Part shown: piece after piece, positions 43,487 through 52,150 of the stretch
Layout of the letters: every line of letters begins with the position of its first letter
Numbering within the stretch: position 1 is the first letter of the stretch
Origin: Sinobacterium norvegicum
Lineage (GTDB): Bacteria; Pseudomonadota; Gammaproteobacteria; Pseudomonadales; Sinobacteriaceae
Length of the DNA stretch: 64,000 nt
Assembly (NCBI RefSeq): GCF_923077115.1
Contig: NZ_CAKLPX010000002.1
Span: forward strand, 434,001 to 498,000
Reading direction: 5' to 3'
The notes under the pieces: generated by a model
Told to the model about the DNA's origin: nothing
Databases searched by the model: none
Seen by the model: only the letters and a program-made list of their open reading frames with translations
Translations under genes and position numbers: made by a program

Positions 43487-43831
43487 CTAACAGCAGTTGT
43501 TGGCCCGCTCCGGGCGACTGCCCATGGCTTCTAGGCGAGTGATGCTGGCGGATAAGTAATCGGCGTTGGCGGCGAGAGTGTCAGCCAATACGGCCCCGGC
43601 CCAGGGGGCGAGGCTGGGGTTGATGCGGTAAAACACCCACTGGCCCTGACGTCTGTCGGTGAGCAGCTCGGCCTTGCGCAGTTGGGCGAGGTGACGGGAG
43701 ACCTTCGGTTGGCTGAGCATCAAGGCCGCGGTGAGTTCGCAGACGCAGATCTCGCCCTCGCGCTGGATTAACAGCAGGCTGGCGAGACGGGTATCGTCGG
43801 CGAGCAACTTATAAAACTGGACGGGATTCAT
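43487..43831 (-). CDS. arsR: ArsR-family arsenic-responsive repressor
   Basis: A 114-residue winged-helix repressor. The metalloid-sensing cysteines are in [13 protein letters not shown] near residue 30, at the start of the recognition region ([20 protein letters not shown]), as in classical E. coli-type ArsR (CVC). The C-terminus ends NNCC, which may add ligands. The ATG at 43829-43831 gives the normal length; an upstream in-frame reading adds only MFLTGRPS. It controls the arsR-gapdh-arsJ unit and presumably itself. Confidence 0.93.
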   Translation of the reverse strand: MNPVQFYKLLADDTRLASLLLIQREGEICVCELTAALMLSQPKVSRHLAQLRKAELLTDRRQGQWVFYRINPSLAPWAGAVLADTLAANADYLSASITRLEAMGSRPERANNCC

Positions 43832-43865
43832 CGATGGGCGACCTGTAAGAAACATACGAAAAATA

Positions 43866-43890
43866 GTATATATGTTTTTTCATATGTTTC
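43866..43890. promoter_or_regulatory. candidate ArsR operator
   Basis: TATATG (43869-43874), six T residues, then CATATG (43881-43886) form an inverted repeat 38 bases in front of the arsR start, in AT-rich sequence that can also supply a -10 element. AT-rich interrupted palindromes at this position are usual for ArsR/SmtB repressors. Confidence 0.6.
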
Positions 43891-43923
43891 AAGCGGGCGC
43901 TAATGCTTAAAGAGTAGCGAAGA

Positions 43924-44565
43924 CTAATCTTTGAGCAGCATTGATACCAGCATATCGGCATGGGCCTCGACCATTGCTTCTTCCTGAGGGTCGACATTGA
44001 ACAGCAGCTTGCACTCAGGGGCGAAGGAGAAAATAGTCGAGCTGGCACTGACCATGATGTAGTACCAGTTGATAAAGGCCAGCTCTTCGATGCCCTGAGT
44101 ATCCATCACCAGTTTCTTAATGCCCTGTGTCGCCGGGCCAATATGACCTTTGATCAGATAGCGAATACGCCAGCTATCGTTGGTGGCCTCCTGGCTCATG
44201 ATACGGCTGAGTATCGGGTTGTTGGCATGGAAGCGAACATAGTAGCGAATGAGAAAGCGGATGCTCTCGTAATCGGATAGGTCTTTGAGGATTTCTAAGC
44301 GCTGATCAAACTGGTGTCGCATATTGCCGAAGGTCTCGTCAACAGCACTCATCCACATGGTTTCCTTATCGCTGAAGTGGTAGGCGAGGATGCCCCGCTT
44401 CACATCGGCGCTATTTTCGATGTCTCGAATAGAGACGCCGTCAAAACCCTGTTCGGAGAATAAACGTGCCGCTGCTTCCAGCAACTTAGCGCGAGTGACC
44501 TCGGCGCGCTCTTGCGTGCGACGAGGGCTCTTTTTTAAAGCAGGTGCTTTGGCGGTTGAAGGCAT
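43924..44565 (-). CDS. TetR-family transcriptional regulator
   Basis: A 213-residue repressor. The helix-turn-helix is at about residues 22-68 (TRAKLLEAAARLFSEQGFDGVSIRDIENSADVKRGILAYHFSDKETMW). The C-terminal ligand domain is helical with hydrophobic segments (IEELAFINWYYIMVSASSTIF). It is divergent from the TonB-dependent receptor that opens the 44.8-54.3 kb catabolic operon and is therefore the obvious local regulator; the ligand is probably the imported compound or its CoA derivative (inference). It also converges on the arsR promoter region to its left, but no functional link with arsenic is apparent. Confidence 0.9.
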   Translation of the reverse strand: MPSTAKAPALKKSPRRTQERAEVTRAKLLEAAARLFSEQGFDGVSIRDIENSADVKRGILAYHFSDKETMWMSAVDETFGNMRHQFDQRLEILKDLSDYESIRFLIRYYVRFHANNPILSRIMSQEATNDSWRIRYLIKGHIGPATQGIKKLVMDTQGIEELAFINWYYIMVSASSTIFSFAPECKLLFNVDPQEEAMVEAHADMLVSMLLKD

Positions 44566-44642
44566 ATTTTGGCTTATCGGCTAAACAACAGAATGAAGAG
44601 TGCTGATTATAAAGCATCTCGCTTATAGAGAATACTGCTATT

Positions 44643-44678
44643 AAACTTGTTGACGTGCAAGTTTATTAGTAATATATT
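44643..44678 (+). promoter_or_regulatory. promoter of the receptor operon with overlapping palindrome
   Basis: TTGACG (44650-44655) and TATATT (44673-44678) are spaced by exactly 17 bases, close to a sigma-70 consensus pair. AAACTTG (44643-44649) and CAAGTTT (44658-44664) are exact inverted copies centred on the -35 hexamer, a position from which a bound TetR dimer would block RNA polymerase. Transcription would start near 44685, leaving a leader of about 165 bases before the TTG start of the receptor. Confidence 0.7.
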
Positions 44679-44849
44679 TTGTTCAGTAGCAAAATAAGTG
44701 TCGTCTATATTTGTGGTGATACATATTTAATGTCGTTGTAGAGTGATTTTGGCTCGGTCGTTGTTGGTTGATTACGACGAGTCTTATGTTGTAATTAACA
44801 CTACTGCGCGGAATAACATAATAATAAAGCCCTGTTGGAGGGATTATCC

Positions 44850-47276
44850 TTGAGCATTAAAATGAAGATGAAACCATTAGCGCAGAGCGTTGCTGTTGCC
44901 ACCCTGCTGATGTCTGGTGTTGCCGGTGCGGAGCAATTGCAATTAGAAGAAATTGTTGTCACCGCGACGAAACGTTCAACAAATTTGATGGAAACATCGG
45001 TGGCAATCAGTGCCTTCGATAGCAGCACTATCGAGGATTTGGGTATCAAGGATGCTCAGGATTTGGCGGTTAATACGCCATCGCTATCGGTGGCGCCGAG
45101 CCGTGTCAGTATCCGGGGTATTGGCCGGACTAACTTGGCGCTGGGCTCTGACCCCGGTGTTGGCCTTTATGTCGATGGTGTGTATAGCACTGAGACCGAT
45201 ATGTTTGGCGCCTCTAACTTCTTAGATGTCGAGCGTATCGAAGTGTTACGTGGCCCGCAGGGTACCTTATACGGTCGTAACTCCGTCGGTGGTGCCATCA
45301 ACTTTATTAGTAAGACCCCCAACAGTGAAGAACTAGAAGGCAAGGTTTCCGCCGAAGTCGGTAACTATGATTACACGGTCTATCAAGGTATGGTCACCGG
45401 CCCGCTGACTGACAAACTATCGGCCATGCTAGCGCTATCCACCATGGATCGCGGCGGCTTGCAGGAAAACGAAGTCAACGGTCAGAAATATGACGAAGAA
45501 GCCAGTGACTATGTGTCGTTGAGCCTGCAGCACATGACGACCGATCGCTGGATGAACACGCTGAAGGTCTCGGTTCGTGATTCCGATAAGCGTCGCTCGC
45601 AGCCCTATGTTATTTCTCCCTATTCAAGGGATTACATCCAACCGGTATTCGACCAAGATATTGGTAACTTTAGTAACTTCCCCGGTTTATTCCCCGGCCA
45701 AAACGCCACTAACCCGACCCAGGGCTACGATCGTGAGAACCCTGCTGTCCGAGATATTGATAAGGTGGCGGTCGATTTCACCCCGCGTGAATCGAATAAG
45801 CGTAAGTCGGCCACCTTTATCAGTGAATTCGATTTCGATGACTACCAGTTGAAGTACACCGGTGGCTGGTCGAAGTTCGAATACGATGAAGACTATGACA
45901 ACGATGGTACCAACGCCGCTAATTCCGGTTTGAACTGGGATAATATTAGTTACTATGGCGTCGCCCCAGTATCGAGTTTTAATGGCGGTTACGCTTTAAC
46001 CCCGTCATTCCAAACCCGTCCGTTTGAACTGGCGAGCACCACGCAGTCACATGAACTACAGCTAAGCAGTCAGTTCGATAGCGCCGTTAACTTTATCGGT
46101 GGTTTGTATTACTACAACAGTGAAGAGACGCAATCGCTGCAGTTTCTCGAGCATAACGATGGCCTAATGGCGACCTATGCGCTTTATGCCGGCTCGACTC
46201 GCCCAGTGAGTGCAAATAATATTTTATACAGCGGTGAATCAGAGCTCGATACCACCTCTTATGCCGCCTATGGTCAGGCTGATTGGGATATCACCGATGC
46301 CACCAAGATTACTGCCGGCGTGCGTTACTCTTACGATGAGAAAGACGGTGGCGACGAGACCTACGCCCAGTTTGTCGGCGATCCGGCCGACCCGTATGTG
46401 ACCCATGAGCAGAAAAAAGATTGGAGTAAAGTGACCGGCCGTTTGGGTATCGATCACAGTTTATCTGAAAACCACTTTGTCTATGGTTTTGTCGCCACCG
46501 GTTACCGTTCCGGTGGTTTTAACCTGATGGCACCGTCAGAGACCAGCGAAGTCGATACGGTTGAGCCAGAAGAATTGCTGTCCTATGAAATCGGCTACAA
46601 GGGCGGTTTTATGGATAACCGCATCAACTTGGCCACCGCTTTTTACTACTATGACTACCAAGATTTACAGGTACTAAAGGAAGATGTTGTTGGTGGTGTA
46701 CCGGTTAAGACTTTCGAAAACGCAGCCGATGCAACAGCCTGGGGTATTGAGGGCGAGTTAACCGCCCTGTTGACTGAGCAACTGATGCTGACAGGTACCT
46801 ACTCATATAACCAAACCGAGTTTGGTGATTATGAATCTATCGATAGCACCGCTTGTGCTCTAGGGCCAGAGGCTGCCGGTAACTCCGGCGCTGCGTTATG
46901 TACTGAACCTACCGACTTGACGGGCAATGAGTTTGCAAACTCTCCGGCGCATCAGGCATCGGTTAACCTGATCTATAACTGGGAATTGCTGGATTTAGAT
47001 TGGCAGGCACTGGTTAGCTATCAGTACACCTCCGAGCAGTATTCGTCGGGCTTTAACGTCGATGAATATGACTTGATCGACAGCTATGATCGTTGGGATG
47101 CACGCATGACCATGGGCTCTGCTGAGCAGACCTGGTTGGTCACCGCTTATGTGAAAAACATTACCGATGATCGTAATGTTACTTTCCAGGGCCGCCCTAG
47201 TACGGTCAGTCATACAACATCGGCAGCACTCACTGATCCACGTTTGATTGGTCTTAAGTTGGACTATAACTTCTAA
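44850..47276 (+). CDS. TonB-dependent outer-membrane receptor
   Basis: An 808-residue active importer. A signal peptide ends near VAGA-EQ; the TonB box is EEIVVTATKR at about residues 29-38; the plug domain follows (SVRGIGR-like SIRGIGRTNLALGSDPGVGLYVDGVY; VERIEVLRGPQGTLYGRNSVGGAINFISKTP); then a 22-strand barrel ends in LKLDYNF with the terminal Phe. The start is TTG at 44850 because GGAGGG lies seven bases upstream; ATG 44862 is too far from it. This receptor type imports hydrophobic organics or plant- and algal-derived compounds in marine bacteria and sphingomonads as often as siderophores. Its operon partners are catabolic, so an organic substrate is inferred. Confidence 0.93.
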   Translation: MSIKMKMKPLAQSVAVATLLMSGVAGAEQLQLEEIVVTATKRSTNLMETSVAISAFDSSTIEDLGIKDAQDLAVNTPSLSVAPSRVSIRGIGRTNLALGSDPGVGLYVDGVYSTETDMFGASNFLDVERIEVLRGPQGTLYGRNSVGGAINFISKTPNSEELEGKVSAEVGNYDYTVYQGMVTGPLTDKLSAMLALSTMDRGGLQENEVNGQKYDEEASDYVSLSLQHMTTDRWMNTLKVSVRDSDKRRSQPYVISPYSRDYIQPVFDQDIGNFSNFPGLFPGQNATNPTQGYDRENPAVRDIDKVAVDFTPRESNKRKSATFISEFDFDDYQLKYTGGWSKFEYDEDYDNDGTNAANSGLNWDNISYYGVAPVSSFNGGYALTPSFQTRPFELASTTQSHELQLSSQFDSAVNFIGGLYYYNSEETQSLQFLEHNDGLMATYALYAGSTRPVSANNILYSGESELDTTSYAAYGQADWDITDATKITAGVRYSYDEKDGGDETYAQFVGDPADPYVTHEQKKDWSKVTGRLGIDHSLSENHFVYGFVATGYRSGGFNLMAPSETSEVDTVEPEELLSYEIGYKGGFMDNRINLATAFYYYDYQDLQVLKEDVVGGVPVKTFENAADATAWGIEGELTALLTEQLMLTGTYSYNQTEFGDYESIDSTACALGPEAAGNSGAALCTEPTDLTGNEFANSPAHQASVNLIYNWELLDLDWQALVSYQYTSEQYSSGFNVDEYDLIDSYDRWDARMTMGSAEQTWLVTAYVKNITDDRNVTFQGRPSTVSHTTSAALTDPRLIGLKLDYNF

Positions 47277-47292
47277 TCCCCTTGCTTCTTTG

Positions 47293-47337
47293 CTGGGCTT
47301 TGACACGCCAAAGCCCAGTCGAGAAGCTTTTTTATTC
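47293..47337 (+). terminator. hairpin after the receptor gene
   Basis: CTGGGCTTTG and CAAAGCCCAG pair over 10 bases 16 bases past the receptor stop. A run of six T residues follows only after a further 13 bases, so it is either a weak terminator or a stabilising hairpin that would lower expression of the downstream genes relative to the receptor. Confidence 0.5.
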
Positions 47338-47408
47338 TTATTCATTTTAATCGTTTTTTGTTAGCGCGATTTTTCTTTTTTCTTTTTTTATATTTCGGGA
47401 TTAATGCT

Positions 47409-48221
47409 GTGTTTAAATTTGACCCTAACCAAAGTTATCAAATGCCCGCGCACTTCGGTCCACGCTACATCGGTGAAAAGTCCAGTGGCTGGTATCACGA
47501 TGTCACCATGATGATGGTGTCCTATCGTACCGACAGGGAAAAACTGGCCGCCTATTTACCGGCGCCCTTCGAGGTTGCCGAAGAGGCTATTATCACGGTC
47601 TATTACGCCTGCAATAAGCAGGTGGATTGGCTCGCCGGCCATGGCTATAACATGCTGGGCGTCAACGCCTCGGTGGTTTATCAAGGTGAAAAAGAGCAGT
47701 TGAAGGGCTCTTATTCGCTGGTGATTTGGGAAAATCTCACCGACCCCATATTGGCGGGCCGCGAGTTGCAGGGCATCCCTAAAATATTCGCCGACATCCC
47801 CGATCACAGTGTGTTAAATAACGATTGGCAGTGTAATGCCAGCCACTTTGGCCACAAAATAATTGATCTAGGAATTACCGATTTACAGCCGGTGAGTGCT
47901 GCCGATATCGCCGCGCAACAAGAAGCCAATGCCGATAGTGACAACCCCATGGGGCTACGTTATATGCCCGCAATTGGTGGTTTTGGCCCGCCGGCGATCA
48001 ATCAGGCCGTCACATTTCCGTCTAAGAGTGAGTTCAGTGAGGCCTATATTGGCACTGGTCATATCGATTGGCAGCAACTCACCTGGGAGCAAAACCCGAC
48101 CCAGTTCCATATCGTCAACGCGTTGAAAGATCTGCCGGTACTTGAAATGCTGCCGGCCATCGTCACGCGCGGGAAAACCAATCTGATTTTACCCGAGCGT
48201 TGGTCTCGTCCCCTGGCATAA
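47409..48221 (+). CDS. acetoacetate decarboxylase-family protein
   Basis: A 270-residue protein of the acetoacetate decarboxylase fold. The Schiff-base lysine segment is LAGRELQGIPKIFADI near residue 118, with the GREL-G-PK pattern of the family. The N-terminal block GEKSSGWYHDVTMMMVSYRTD and the C-terminal VLEMLPAIVTRGKTNLILPE are conserved in appearance. It could decarboxylate a beta-keto acid of the pathway or, like many relatives, catalyse another Schiff-base reaction. The start is uncertain: GTG 47409 is used here; ATG 47442 and an upstream TTG at 47358 are in frame, none with a strong ribosome-binding site. Confidence 0.8.
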   Translation: MFKFDPNQSYQMPAHFGPRYIGEKSSGWYHDVTMMMVSYRTDREKLAAYLPAPFEVAEEAIITVYYACNKQVDWLAGHGYNMLGVNASVVYQGEKEQLKGSYSLVIWENLTDPILAGRELQGIPKIFADIPDHSVLNNDWQCNASHFGHKIIDLGITDLQPVSAADIAAQQEANADSDNPMGLRYMPAIGGFGPPAINQAVTFPSKSEFSEAYIGTGHIDWQQLTWEQNPTQFHIVNALKDLPVLEMLPAIVTRGKTNLILPERWSRPLA

Positions 48222-48247
48222 AAATAATATGCGGTATTGAATCCATT

Positions 48248-49429
48248 ATGAAAATTTCAGAAATCAATAAAATCTGCTATGTCGGGGCCGGGACCATGGG
48301 CTGCGCTAATGCGATGATGGCAGCACTCGCTGGCTATGAGGTAGTGTTGTATGACATCGCCAAAGAGAGCTTGGCGCAGGTCCCCAGCCGCTTGTTGGAG
48401 GTGACTGATTACCTGCAGAAAAACGGCTATGCAGAGGCTGATAATATCGCTCTGGCAATGACACGAGTAACGACCAGCTCGTCACTGGAGGCGGCGCTGA
48501 CCGGTGTCGATTTGGTCAGCGAGTCTGTGTTGGAACGACTCGATGTGAAACATCAAGTGCACGACCAACTCGATCATCTGTGTGCCCCATCGGTGATTGT
48601 GACCACCAATACTTCCAATATACCGCTGTCATCCATCGCCGAGGTAGTGGTGCATCGTGAGCGTTTTGCGGCTCTGCATTCGCATTTAGGTTCGCCGTTG
48701 ATCGATATTGTGGGTACCACTAAAACCAGCGCCGGTACGGTGGATATTCTTACCCGCTATGTCGAAAGCATCAACTGCATTCCCCTGGTACTAAAAAAGG
48801 AAAACCCCGGTTATGTGTTAAACGCCATGCTGGGGCCAGTACTGACCATCGCGATGATTCTGGTGATCGAAGGGGTGGCGACAATAGAAGAGGTCGACCG
48901 CGCTTGGATGCAGCATCGCCGAGCAGCGATCGGCCCGTTTGGTATGATGGATGCTTTCGGAATCAATATTATCGCCGACAGTTGGCAGCAGCGTGAAGAT
49001 GATGACGATAATCTCAAAGCTAAAATTACCGGCTTCTTGGCCCCCTATATGGCAGCCAATACGCTAGGGTTGAAGTCGTCGAAGGGTTTTTATCAATACC
49101 CTGATCCGGTCTATCAGCAGGCAGAGTTTTTCGATACTGATAAAGATCTATCGTTTGTGCACAGCTCTATTGTTGCAGTACTCATCTCTAATGCGGTGAC
49201 TATTGCTGAAAAAGACGTGGCCGAACCGCAGGAAATCGATCGCGCTTGGATGGCAGCCACCCATTTAGACATCGGGCCGTTCGGTATAGTGGACGAGCTT
49301 GGCAGCGCAGAAACAGTGGCATTGTTCGAACAACTTGCCGGTTTTGGTCTGCTGCCACCACAAGCGGTAACCCAGTTGGTGAATTTTTTACAATCTTATA
49401 CCTGTGATAGGGGTGCGCCTGATGAGTGA
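48248..49429 (+). CDS. 3-hydroxyacyl-CoA dehydrogenase
   Basis: A 393-residue beta-oxidation enzyme. The NAD-binding motif is CYVGAGTMGCANAMMAALAG at residues 9-28; the catalytic His-Glu dyad region is ERFAALHSHLGSPLIDI near 140; and LKKENPGYVLNAMLGPVL opens the first C-terminal domain. A second copy of that domain is present near 310-380 (SNAVTIAEKDVAEPQEIDRAWMAATHLDIGPFGIVDEL), as in fused 3-hydroxyacyl/3-hydroxybutyryl enzymes. The start is the ATG at 48248. It follows the decarboxylase-like gene by 26 bases and overlaps the acyl-CoA synthetase by 8 bases. Confidence 0.9.
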   Translation: MKISEINKICYVGAGTMGCANAMMAALAGYEVVLYDIAKESLAQVPSRLLEVTDYLQKNGYAEADNIALAMTRVTTSSSLEAALTGVDLVSESVLERLDVKHQVHDQLDHLCAPSVIVTTNTSNIPLSSIAEVVVHRERFAALHSHLGSPLIDIVGTTKTSAGTVDILTRYVESINCIPLVLKKENPGYVLNAMLGPVLTIAMILVIEGVATIEEVDRAWMQHRRAAIGPFGMMDAFGINIIADSWQQREDDDDNLKAKITGFLAPYMAANTLGLKSSKGFYQYPDPVYQQAEFFDTDKDLSFVHSSIVAVLISNAVTIAEKDVAEPQEIDRAWMAATHLDIGPFGIVDELGSAETVALFEQLAGFGLLPPQAVTQLVNFLQSYTCDRGAPDE

Positions 49430-51179
49430 TATGACGATGACGAATAGCCAGCAGGACGATGCGGTGTTGAGTGAACAGCAATTAGCAGCCCTCATCACCA
49501 AGACTCAAGGCGCGGTGGATAATTTGACTGCCATCGGCGGTGCCTTTGAAGTGCAATCGCGTGATGTTTTTGGTCAGGCCAACGATGTTTTTACCGTCGC
49601 TCCTAACAGCCTGCGTGATACTTATGCCAGCTGTTTAGGTCATGGCGACAAGACCTTCGTGGTCTATCATGAACAGCGCTTGAGTTTTAATCAGGTATAC
49701 CAGCAGGCGGTGTGTTTGGCCGAGGCGCTGGCAAGCGATTACGGTATCGCAAAGGGCGACCGGGTGGCTATCGCCATGCGAAACAACCCCGAGTGGATGG
49801 TGACGTTTATGGCGGTAACATCGCTGGGCGCTATCGCCGTACCGATCAACTCCTGGTGGACCACACAGGAGCTGGCCTTCGGTCTGAAAGACTGTGCAGC
49901 AAAACTGGTGGTGGTGGATAATCAGCGTTTTGATCGTATCGAACCCTTTATCGCCGAACTCGACAGCGCCATTATTGTGGTCGACAAAAAAACCACGGTG
50001 GATAAGGTGGCAGATTATGCCGAGGTTGCTGGACGTTATATTCAGTGTTCGATGCCGACCATTGATATACAGCCCGATGACGATGCGGTGATTCTGTATA
50101 CCTCCGGCTCTTCCGGTCACCCCAAGGGTGTTGTCTCTACTCAGCGCGGTATTCTGTCGGCGGTGATCAGTTGGATGTTGTTGGGCCAGGCCGCAACCGA
50201 TGCCGGCATTATTGCCCTCAGTACCACACCGGAAGAGGACTCTGCCGCCTTGCTTTCGGTACCGCTGTTCCACGTTACCGGCTGTCATAGCCTGTTTTTA
50301 TTGTCGATGATTATTGGCCGTAAAGTGGTGATGATGCATCGCTGGGACCCCGAGGTTGCTCTGGAGCTGATCGAGCGCGAAAAAATAAGTTATGTTAACG
50401 GCGTGCCAACGATGTCGCAGGAACTGCTCGATGCGGCGTCAAACTCCAATCGAGACATCTCCAGTTTAGTGGAATTGGCTTCCGGCGGTGCCGCCAGACC
50501 ACCGGAGCATGTTCGCCGAATCAAGCAAGATTTTAATTTAAGTCCTTCCAGCGGCTACGGTTTAACCGAGACTAACGCCTTAGGTGCGGTTAACTCAGGT
50601 GACACTTATATTTCCAAGCCTGCCAGTGTTGGCATGCCCTCACCCGGGGTGACCAAGGTGCGTATCGTCGATGAGCAGGGTGAAGTTTTACCGACAGGAG
50701 AGGCCGGTGAAATCTGTATTCAAAGCCCGGCTAATGCCAGGGGCTATTGGAACAACCCAGAGGCGACGGCGGAATCATTCAAAGACGGTTGGTTCCACAG
50801 TGGCGATGTTGGCTATATCGATGAACTCGGATTGTTGTACATAGTCGACCGCTTGAAAGACATTATTATTCGCGGCGGTGAGAACATCAGCTGTGGCGAG
50901 GTGGAAGCCGCCATATACAGCCACCCGGCGATTGCAGAGGTGGCGGTGTACGCCATGCCCGATGAACGTTTAGGCGAAATCGTCGCTGCCACGATTTATT
51001 TCAAACAAAGTTTCTCACTATCGAAAGAGTCATTACTCGAGTTTCTTAAGACTCATTTGGCCGCGTATAAAATTCCAAAAATACTGGTTATTAGTGATGA
51101 ACCGTTACCACGAACCGGTACCGATAAGATTTTCAAGCGTGAAATAAAACAGAAAATGTTAGACAGTTATACTGGCTAA
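49422..51179 (+). CDS. acyl-CoA synthetase (ANL superfamily)
   Basis: A 585-residue adenylate-forming ligase. A3 is ILYTSGSSGHPKGVVST near residue 223; A5 is SSGYGLTETNALG near 380; the hinge and CoA-binding region is WFHSGDVGYIDELGLLYIVDRLKDIIIRGGENISCGEVEAAI near 455-495; and the C-terminal Lys is in PRTGTDKIFKREI. About 50 extra N-terminal residues precede the usual start of the domain. ATG 49422 overlaps the dehydrogenase stop, so translation is coupled. In this operon it should activate the imported acid for beta-oxidation-type degradation. Confidence 0.9.
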   Translation: MSDMTMTNSQQDDAVLSEQQLAALITKTQGAVDNLTAIGGAFEVQSRDVFGQANDVFTVAPNSLRDTYASCLGHGDKTFVVYHEQRLSFNQVYQQAVCLAEALASDYGIAKGDRVAIAMRNNPEWMVTFMAVTSLGAIAVPINSWWTTQELAFGLKDCAAKLVVVDNQRFDRIEPFIAELDSAIIVVDKKTTVDKVADYAEVAGRYIQCSMPTIDIQPDDDAVILYTSGSSGHPKGVVSTQRGILSAVISWMLLGQAATDAGIIALSTTPEEDSAALLSVPLFHVTGCHSLFLLSMIIGRKVVMMHRWDPEVALELIEREKISYVNGVPTMSQELLDAASNSNRDISSLVELASGGAARPPEHVRRIKQDFNLSPSSGYGLTETNALGAVNSGDTYISKPASVGMPSPGVTKVRIVDEQGEVLPTGEAGEICIQSPANARGYWNNPEATAESFKDGWFHSGDVGYIDELGLLYIVDRLKDIIIRGGENISCGEVEAAIYSHPAIAEVAVYAMPDERLGEIVAATIYFKQSFSLSKESLLEFLKTHLAAYKIPKILVISDEPLPRTGTDKIFKREIKQKMLDSYTG

Positions 51180-51212
51180 ACGAAAAAATTAAAACAAATT
51201 GCAGGGTGTGTT

Positions 51213-52133
51213 ATGAGTATTCGATTTGATGGAAAAGTAGCAATTGTTACCGGTGCAGGCGCAGGTCTCGGTCGTTGTCACGCACTGGGTCTAGCAGCCC
51301 GCGGTGCCAAGGTGATGATTAATGATATCGCCGCCGTTGGCGAAGTGAGTGCTGCCGCCGCCGCTGTTGTCGCTGAAATTGAGGCCGCCGGTGGTGAAGC
51401 AATTGCCCACGGCGCTAACGTGGCCGACGCCGCCCAGGTTGAAGACATGGTTGCCCAGACCATGGCTAAGTGGGGTCGTGTCGATATTCTGATTAATAAT
51501 GCTGGCATTCTGCGCGATAAATCGTTCGCCAAAATGACCATGGATGATTTCCGTCTGGTGGTCGACGTGCATTTGATGGGCGCCGCTTACTGCAGCAAAG
51601 CGGTGTGGAATATTATGCGTGAGCAGGGCTATGGCCGTATCGTGATGACGACCAGCTCCAGTGGCTTGTACGGCAACTTCGGTCAGGCTAACTACGGTGC
51701 CGGTAAAATGGCCGTTGTTGGCTTGATGAACACACTGTCTATCGAAGGCCATAAGAATAATATCCGCGTCAACGCGCTGTCGCCTACTGCGGCTACCAGC
51801 ATGACTGAGGGGTTGATCTCCGAGGAAGTCTTTGCCCTGATAACACCTGAGTCTGTCACCCCGGCTGCCTTGTTCCTGTGCAGTGACGAGGCGCCGACCA
51901 AGACTATTGTTGGTGCCGGTGCCGGCTCCTATGCTGTTGCTCGGCTGTATGAAACCGATGGCATGTATTTGCCCGAAGAACATCAGAACCCCGAAGGAAT
52001 AGCCGAGCACTGGCAACAGTTGTTCGATAATAGCGAGCAGAAAGAGCTGAGCAGTGGTTGGGGTCAAACCGCCAAGTTTGTAGAGAAATCTGCGGCGGGT
52101 CAGGGCATCGCTATCGACTTGAGCAACGTTTAA
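51213..52133 (+). CDS. SDR of the MFE-2/17-beta-HSD4-like type
   Basis: A 306-residue SDR. The cofactor motif is TGAGAGLGRCHALGLAARGAKV near residue 13; NNAGILRDKSFAKM and SSSGLYGNFGQANYGAGKMAV carry the catalytic Ser and Tyr-x3-Lys. Asp after the second strand (MINDI) predicts NAD. The RDKSF motif and the extra C-terminal stretch of about 60 residues (LPEEHQNPEGIAEHWQQLFD) match the (3R)-hydroxyacyl-CoA dehydrogenase domain of peroxisomal multifunctional enzymes and the steroid/terpenoid-pathway SDRs. It begins 33 bases after the synthetase. Confidence 0.9.
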   Translation: MSIRFDGKVAIVTGAGAGLGRCHALGLAARGAKVMINDIAAVGEVSAAAAAVVAEIEAAGGEAIAHGANVADAAQVEDMVAQTMAKWGRVDILINNAGILRDKSFAKMTMDDFRLVVDVHLMGAAYCSKAVWNIMREQGYGRIVMTTSSSGLYGNFGQANYGAGKMAVVGLMNTLSIEGHKNNIRVNALSPTAATSMTEGLISEEVFALITPESVTPAALFLCSDEAPTKTIVGAGAGSYAVARLYETDGMYLPEEHQNPEGIAEHWQQLFDNSEQKELSSGWGQTAKFVEKSAAGQGIAIDLSNV

Positions 52134-52150
52134 CAGCGGGAATAACGATT

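Noticed and set aside
49635-50288. 217-codon minus-strand frame
   Set aside because: It is antisense to the acyl-CoA synthetase including its A3 motif; His/Arg/Gly-rich shadow composition.
51291-52067. 258-codon minus-strand frame
   Set aside because: It is antisense to the MFE-2-like SDR, whose motifs and operon spacing are clear; no domain is visible in the antisense product.
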